DNA from: Streptomyces sp. MA5143a
GTDB lineage: Bacteria > Actinomycetota > Actinomycetes > Streptomycetales > Streptomycetaceae
Assembly: GCF_900290235.1 (NCBI RefSeq)
Contig: NZ_OLMK01000050.1
Location: forward strand, 246,948 to 310,947
Length of the DNA stretch: 64,000 nt
Reading direction: 5' to 3'
A program made the position numbers and the translations under genes. The notes below the pieces were generated by a model. The model was not told the origin of the DNA and did not search any database. It was given only the letters and a program-made list of their open reading frames with translations. Positions within the stretch are counted from its first letter, which is position 1. Each line of letters begins with the position of its first letter. Below, in pieces: positions 60,591-64,000 of this stretch.

Positions 60591-61205
60591 ATGCCCCGCG
60601 GCCGGTATTCGCTCCATGACCCGCACGACCACACCCTCCTCGCCGAAGAGCACTTCCACTGCGCGCCGGGTCCCTCCGGCTGGCGCTATGTGTCCCAACT
60701 GACCGCCCCTTCCGGCGACCACACCGGCTCAGTCGACCTCGCCCTCGACGAACTCGGCCGTCCCCTCCGCCTCGAACTCCACGCCGCGAGCTGGCAGGTC
60801 CGCGGCGCCGCCCTCGACGGCGTCACCTGGGTCCGCACCGATCCCACCGGCGCGCATGCCACCGAAGGCAATGTCCGCGCCCACGCCTTCACCGGCACCT
60901 CCCCGGCGTTCCTCATCGCCACCGCCCGTCTCCTGCGCCTCACCCCTTCCGATCCCGCGATCCGCGTACGCCTCGTCGCCTTCACCGACCCGGTCCTCGC
61001 CCCGCGCACCGTGGACCAGTCCTGGGCCTTGATCGCAAGAGAAGCACACGCCACTGACAACGCCCCCCTGTCCGTGGACGAATACCAGGTCACAGCCCTG
61101 GACACCGGTGAACAGCACACGGTCCACATCGCGGGCGACGTGGTCCTCGCGGCCCCCGGGGTGGAGCTGGAACACCTGGAATCACCGCCGTCGACGTTCG
61201 CCTGA
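60591..61205 (+). CDS. Conserved hypothetical protein (putative glycolipid-binding-like beta barrel)
   Basis: 204 residues from ATG 60591 with AGGA upstream. No transmembrane segment or signal peptide. The sequence looks like a single antiparallel beta barrel: strands GWRYVSQLTAPSGDHTGSVDLALDELGRPLRLELHAASWQVRGAALDGVTWVRTD, then RVRLVAFTDPVLAPRTVDQSW and YQVTALDTGEQHTVHIAGDVVLAAPGVELEHLE. The repeated alternation of bound ligand-like patches recalls lipocalin/DUF1794 or glycolipid-binding families, but I do not recognise the family with confidence. Located between sahH and the RDD gene, transcribed convergently to the latter. Confidence 0.7.
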   Translation: MPRGRYSLHDPHDHTLLAEEHFHCAPGPSGWRYVSQLTAPSGDHTGSVDLALDELGRPLRLELHAASWQVRGAALDGVTWVRTDPTGAHATEGNVRAHAFTGTSPAFLIATARLLRLTPSDPAIRVRLVAFTDPVLAPRTVDQSWALIAREAHATDNAPLSVDEYQVTALDTGEQHTVHIAGDVVLAAPGVELEHLESPPSTFA

Positions 61206-61286
61206 CGGGCGTCGGCTGAGAGGTGGAGGGCGGGCGCCCACGGCAACGGCCCTGCCGACGGGGTGGTCAGGCACCTGGTGCGGCCC

Positions 61287-62348
61287 CTAGGCGGGCGGTG
61301 CGAACCCGGTGCTCGGCCGCTCGGCAGGCGGCGTCTGCGACGTCTCGGGTGCAGCGGAGGTCCCGGGCGCAGCCGGCGAGGCAGAAGGGGGAGCCACATG
61401 AGCGCCGGGGGCGGGGGCGACCGGTGGCACGGTGGCAGGGCCAGGCGCCGGGGCGCCGGGAGCAGCCGCCCCGCTCGCGGGCGCGAAGCCCCCGGCAGGC
61501 GGCACCGGATACCCGGGCCCTACCGGCGGCCGCGCAGCCGGCCCGGCGGCCCACCCGGCCCCGGGGCCCTGCCCACCCGGCAGCACGCCGGGGCCCGTCG
61601 CACCGCCGAAGGCGCGGCGCGCCTCACGCGCCTGGCGCTCGTGCACCACGGCCGCGAGATAGGCGCCCGGCGGCACGCCGTACGGCGCGGGAGTGCCCGT
61701 ACGCGTCGCGAGATCCGAGGCGAGACGTTCCGCCATCGCGGCCCCGACCTGCGGATCGAGCTGTCCCATCCGCGTCAGGTACTGCCGGATGGCCAGCCAC
61801 AGCGCGTCCGGAACGGCGGACAGGTCGAGCCCGGAGAACTGCCCGGCCAGCCAGGGCGGCGGCGGAGGCACGAACGGCGACCTTCCCGCCGGTACCCGCT
61901 CCCGCACCACCAACGTCCCCGCGAACACATCCCCCAGCCGCCGCCCCCGCGCCGACACCAAGGAGGCGATACACGCGACGACCCCGAAGGTCATCAGGAT
62001 CTCGACGACGCCGACGGCACCGCGCACCAGCGCGTGCCGGAACCGGATCGGCCCACCGTCGTCCCGCACCACGCGCAGCCCGAAGGCCAGCTTCCCCAGG
62101 GAACGACCATGGCTCAGCGTCTCCACCGCGATCGGTACACCCACCAGCAGGAGCAGAAAGCTCGCGACGGCTATCGCCATCTGCGCCGCCTCGTCGAGAC
62201 CGGCCGTCGCCAGGGCCAGGAGCAGGGTCACCACGAGGTAGACGACCATCACCACGACCAGGTCGAGCAGCACGGCCAGCGCCCGGCTCGGCAGCTTCGC
62301 GGGACGCAGCTCCAGCGCCACCGCCTCGCCCGTCACAAGCTCACTCAC
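61287..62348 (-). CDS. RDD-family membrane protein with proline-rich tail
   Basis: 353 residues from GTG 62348. RDD domain (residues 10-150): the RDD Arg-Asp-Asp positions read LPSRALAVLLDLVVVMVVYL and later GRSLGKLAFGLRVVRDDGG, FRHALVRG, RRLGDVFAGTLVV. Three transmembrane helices. A middle helical segment (FSGLDLSAVPDALWLAIRQYLTRMGQLDPQVGAAMAERLASDL) and a 110-residue Pro/Ala/Gly-rich tail follow. RDD proteins are linked to ion transport and osmotic stress in some bacteria. Divergent from the SpoIIM-like gene; the same pair sits next to sahH in S. coelicolor and near mtrAB. Confidence 0.9.
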   Translation of the reverse strand: MSELVTGEAVALELRPAKLPSRALAVLLDLVVVMVVYLVVTLLLALATAGLDEAAQMAIAVASFLLLLVGVPIAVETLSHGRSLGKLAFGLRVVRDDGGPIRFRHALVRGAVGVVEILMTFGVVACIASLVSARGRRLGDVFAGTLVVRERVPAGRSPFVPPPPPWLAGQFSGLDLSAVPDALWLAIRQYLTRMGQLDPQVGAAMAERLASDLATRTGTPAPYGVPPGAYLAAVVHERQAREARRAFGGATGPGVLPGGQGPGAGWAAGPAARPPVGPGYPVPPAGGFAPASGAAAPGAPAPGPATVPPVAPAPGAHVAPPSASPAAPGTSAAPETSQTPPAERPSTGFAPPA

Positions 62349-62487
62349 ACCCGTGGTCCTTCCGGTTCCATCCCCTGACCTGCCCCGAGACTGGCCAGTC
62401 TGCCAAGCTGAAGCCACATCGCGCCGCAGTACGACCTGTACGACAAGCTGACACGCAGTTCGAGAGGGACGAGGAGCAGCCAACCCG

Positions 62488-63495
62488 ATGGACCTCGATG
62501 TCTTCGTGTCCGCCCATCGCGCCGAGTGGGACCGCCTCGACGCACTGCTCCGCCGCCAGCGTCGCCTGAACGGTGCCGAGGTCGACGAACTGGTCGCCCT
62601 CTACCAGCGCGCGGCGACGCACCTCTCCCTGATCCAGTCCAGCGCCCCGGACCCCCAGCTCACCGGCCGTCTCAGCCAACTCGTGGCACGCGCGCGCAGC
62701 GCGGTCACAGGCGCCCGCCGCTCCTCATGGCGCGATGTCGTCCGCTTCCTGACCCACGGTTTCCCCGCGGCGGTCTACCGCTCCCGGCACTGGTGGGTCC
62801 CCACCGCACTTCTCTCCACCCTGGTCGCCGCCCTACTGGGCTGGTGGATCGGTACGCACCCCGAGGTCCAGGCGTCGATCGCGGCCCCCGACGCACTGCG
62901 CGAGATGACGCGACCCGGTGGCCAGTACGAGACGTACTACTCCAGCCATCCCGCGGCCTCCTTCGCCGCCCAGGTGTGGACGAACAACGCCCAGGCCGCC
63001 GCCATGTGCCTGGTCCTGGGCATCTTCCTGGGCCTGCCGGTCCTCTGGATCCTTCTCCTGAACATGCTCAACCTGGGTGTGGGCATCGGCCTGATGTCCT
63101 CGGCGGGCCGACTCGACGTCTTCCTGGGGCTCGTCCTTCCTCACGGCCTGCTGGAGCTGACCGCGGTCTTCGTCGCCGCCGGCACGGGTCTGCGCCTCGG
63201 CTGGACCGTCATCGACCCCGGCCCCCGAACTCGCCGCTCGGCCTTGGCCGAGGAGGGGCGGGCGGCAGTGGGGATGGCGATCGGCCTGGCGCTGGTCCTG
63301 TTCGTCTCCGGTGCCATCGAAGGGTTCGTCACCCCGTCCGGCCTGCCGACCTGGGCCCGCATCAGCATCGGCGTCCTCGCCGAACTCGCCTTCCTCGCCT
63401 ACGTGTATGTCCTGGGCGGACGGGCGGCTCGGGCCGGCGAGACAGGCGATGTCGAGGAGCACGAGCGCAGCGCCACGGTGCCCACAGCAGCCTGA
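62488..63495 (+). CDS. Stage II sporulation protein M-like (DUF95) membrane protein
   Basis: 335 residues from ATG 62488 with GAGGAG upstream. N-terminal 80-residue helical cytoplasmic part (MDLDVFVSAHRAEWDRLDALLRR), then about five to six transmembrane helices (WWVPTALLSTLVAALLGWWIG; AAAMCLVLGIFLGLPVLWILLLNMLNLGVGIGLM; VFLGLVLPHGLLELTAVFVAAGTGLRLGW; GMAIGLALVLFVSGAIEGFV; RISIGVLAELAFLAYVYV). PHGLLEL is the family signature. In Bacillus SpoIIM assists forespore engulfment as part of a peptidoglycan-remodelling complex; in actinomycetes it is conserved with the RDD gene but untested as far as I know. Confidence 0.9.
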   Translation: MDLDVFVSAHRAEWDRLDALLRRQRRLNGAEVDELVALYQRAATHLSLIQSSAPDPQLTGRLSQLVARARSAVTGARRSSWRDVVRFLTHGFPAAVYRSRHWWVPTALLSTLVAALLGWWIGTHPEVQASIAAPDALREMTRPGGQYETYYSSHPAASFAAQVWTNNAQAAAMCLVLGIFLGLPVLWILLLNMLNLGVGIGLMSSAGRLDVFLGLVLPHGLLELTAVFVAAGTGLRLGWTVIDPGPRTRRSALAEEGRAAVGMAIGLALVLFVSGAIEGFVTPSGLPTWARISIGVLAELAFLAYVYVLGGRAARAGETGDVEEHERSATVPTAA

Positions 63496-63549
63496 TGTGC
63501 ATCCACCCCCGTCGGGCTGTTAGTGTCGTCGTCGTTCCCGCGAGAGCCG

Positions 63550-63578
63550 TTGACACGGAGCTTGTGGGGAGGTAGATT
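63550..63578 (+). promoter_or_regulatory. rRNA operon promoter, distal
   Basis: TTGACA (63550-63555), 17-nt spacer, TAGATT (63573-63578). It is the strongest vegetative-type promoter in the window and points toward the 16S gene beyond the right edge. Confidence 0.75.
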
Positions 63579-63689
63579 CCAACAGTTGCCTAGTGGTGGA
63601 CATGCCCCAGGTGACAGTGACCATCTATCGGTTCCTCGTGGACGAGATCCGCGAGTGAGCCCGCCCCGATGAATCGGAAAGAGCGGTCG

Positions 63690-63829
63690 GTAAGACCGGT
63701 CAAAAACTTCTGATAAAGTCGGACTCGCCGAAAGGGAGCCGCAAGGCGAACGAATAGGCAAAAGCCCTCCAACGGCTACCGGAAATGAATTCCGACCGGA
63801 AACGGAACGGAAAATGGATCTGGTAAGGT
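63690..63829 (+). promoter_or_regulatory. Additional rRNA promoter candidates
   Basis: TAAAGT (63714-63719) after GTCAAAAACTTCTGA, and TAAGGT (63824-63829) after GGAAAATGGATCTGG, match the -10 patterns of tandem Streptomyces rrn promoters; their -35 elements are weak, as is usual for these promoters. Confidence 0.5.
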
Positions 63830-63859
63830 TGGAAACGCAAGACCGAAGGGAAGCGCCCG

Positions 63860-64000
63860 GAGGAAAGCTCGAGAAGATACTCGGGTGAGTACAAAGGAAG
63901 CGTCCGTTCCTTGAGAACTCAACAGCGTGCCAAAAATCAACGCCAGATATGTTGATACCCCGTCTCCGGCCGGTTCGGTCGGGACGAGGTTCCTTTGAAG
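63860..64000 (+). other. rRNA operon leader / 16S processing region
   Basis: TTGAG-AA-CTCAA (63912-63923) and ATCAAC-N9-GTTGAT are stem-loops of the pre-16S leader; GTCGGGACGAGGTTCCTTTGAAG-type sequence at the extreme end is the usual lead-in to 16S rRNA. The 16S gene itself starts outside the window. No protein gene here apart from an 18-codon frame at 63602-63658 without support. Confidence 0.75.

Noticed and set aside
63602..63658. 18-residue ORF between rRNA promoters
   Set aside because: No ribosome site, lies in a stable-RNA leader, and of a length expected by chance.

Overview
The window is chromosomal DNA of a Streptomyces-type actinomycete. Evidence: very high GC with GC-rich third codon positions, frequent GTG starts, a WhiB regulator, a SigB-like sigma factor with an anti/anti-anti-sigma pair, sortase substrates, five LytR-CpsA-Psr (LCP) proteins and coenzyme F420 genes. 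From memory of the Streptomyces coelicolor map, gene order matches the stretch from hutU through whiB and the mannose genes to sahH and an rRNA operon. I see no prophage, insertion sequence, CRISPR array or tRNA gene; this is core-chromosome sequence with small accessory islands.

Layout. 1-7.2 kb: a truncated PLP decarboxylase diverges from a histidine-utilisation operon (hutU, an M20 amidohydrolase, hutF, hutI) with a palindromic operator at its promoter. 7.3-9.7 kb: sigI with its anti-anti-sigma and anti-sigma genes. 9.8-13.2 kb: a three-gene operon for secreted, sortase-sorted surface proteins that share a domain. 13.3-17.5 kb: a peptide transporter and a two-component system. 17.6-20.0 kb: GtrA-like protein and purK-purE. 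20.1-22.7 kb: an active M19 dipeptidase followed by a paralog lacking every metal ligand. 22.8-27.3 kb: VOC and CGNR proteins, UDP-glucose dehydrogenase, acyl-CoA dehydrogenase and a Cys/Met-rich copper-storage-type protein. 27.4-38.4 kb: an envelope block with five LCP genes, a GT2 glycosyltransferase, a thioesterase and a TIGR03089 protein. 38.5-42.6 kb: a secreted amidase, a sugar nucleotidyltransferase and a DNA glycosylase. 42.7-46.5 kb: fbiB-fbiA, cysteine dioxygenase preceded by a polycysteine leader peptide, and whiB. 46.7-58.6 kb: a giant membrane glycosyltransferase, DUF5719, a zincin-like protein, DUF3499, manB, a Trm112-like protein, a SIS protein, manA and a CDF transporter. 58.7-63.5 kb: sahH, an unknown protein, RDD and SpoIIM-like membrane proteins. 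63.5-64 kb: promoters and leader of an rRNA operon whose 16S gene lies just beyond the right edge.

Functional logic. manA, manB and the nucleotidyltransferase can supply activated mannose to the glycosyltransferases, and LCP proteins attach glycopolymers to peptidoglycan. The fbiA/fbiB-whiB-DUF3499-manB-SIS-manA-sahH order resembles the mycobacterial Rv3248c-Rv3267 neighbourhood, so it is probably an ancient actinobacterial linkage group.

Most notable observations: (1) a 30-residue leader peptide with five Cys codons in its last eight sense codons, four of them the rare TGT, upstream of cysteine dioxygenase; (2) an intact M19 pseudo-dipeptidase beside its active paralog; (3) tandem repeats founded on or beside stop codons, including a 51-52 bp array filling a convergent intergenic region and overwriting the 3' end of an LCP gene; (4) an uncharacterised sortase-substrate operon; (5) a hut operator with a matching half-site inside hutU written with rare codons.
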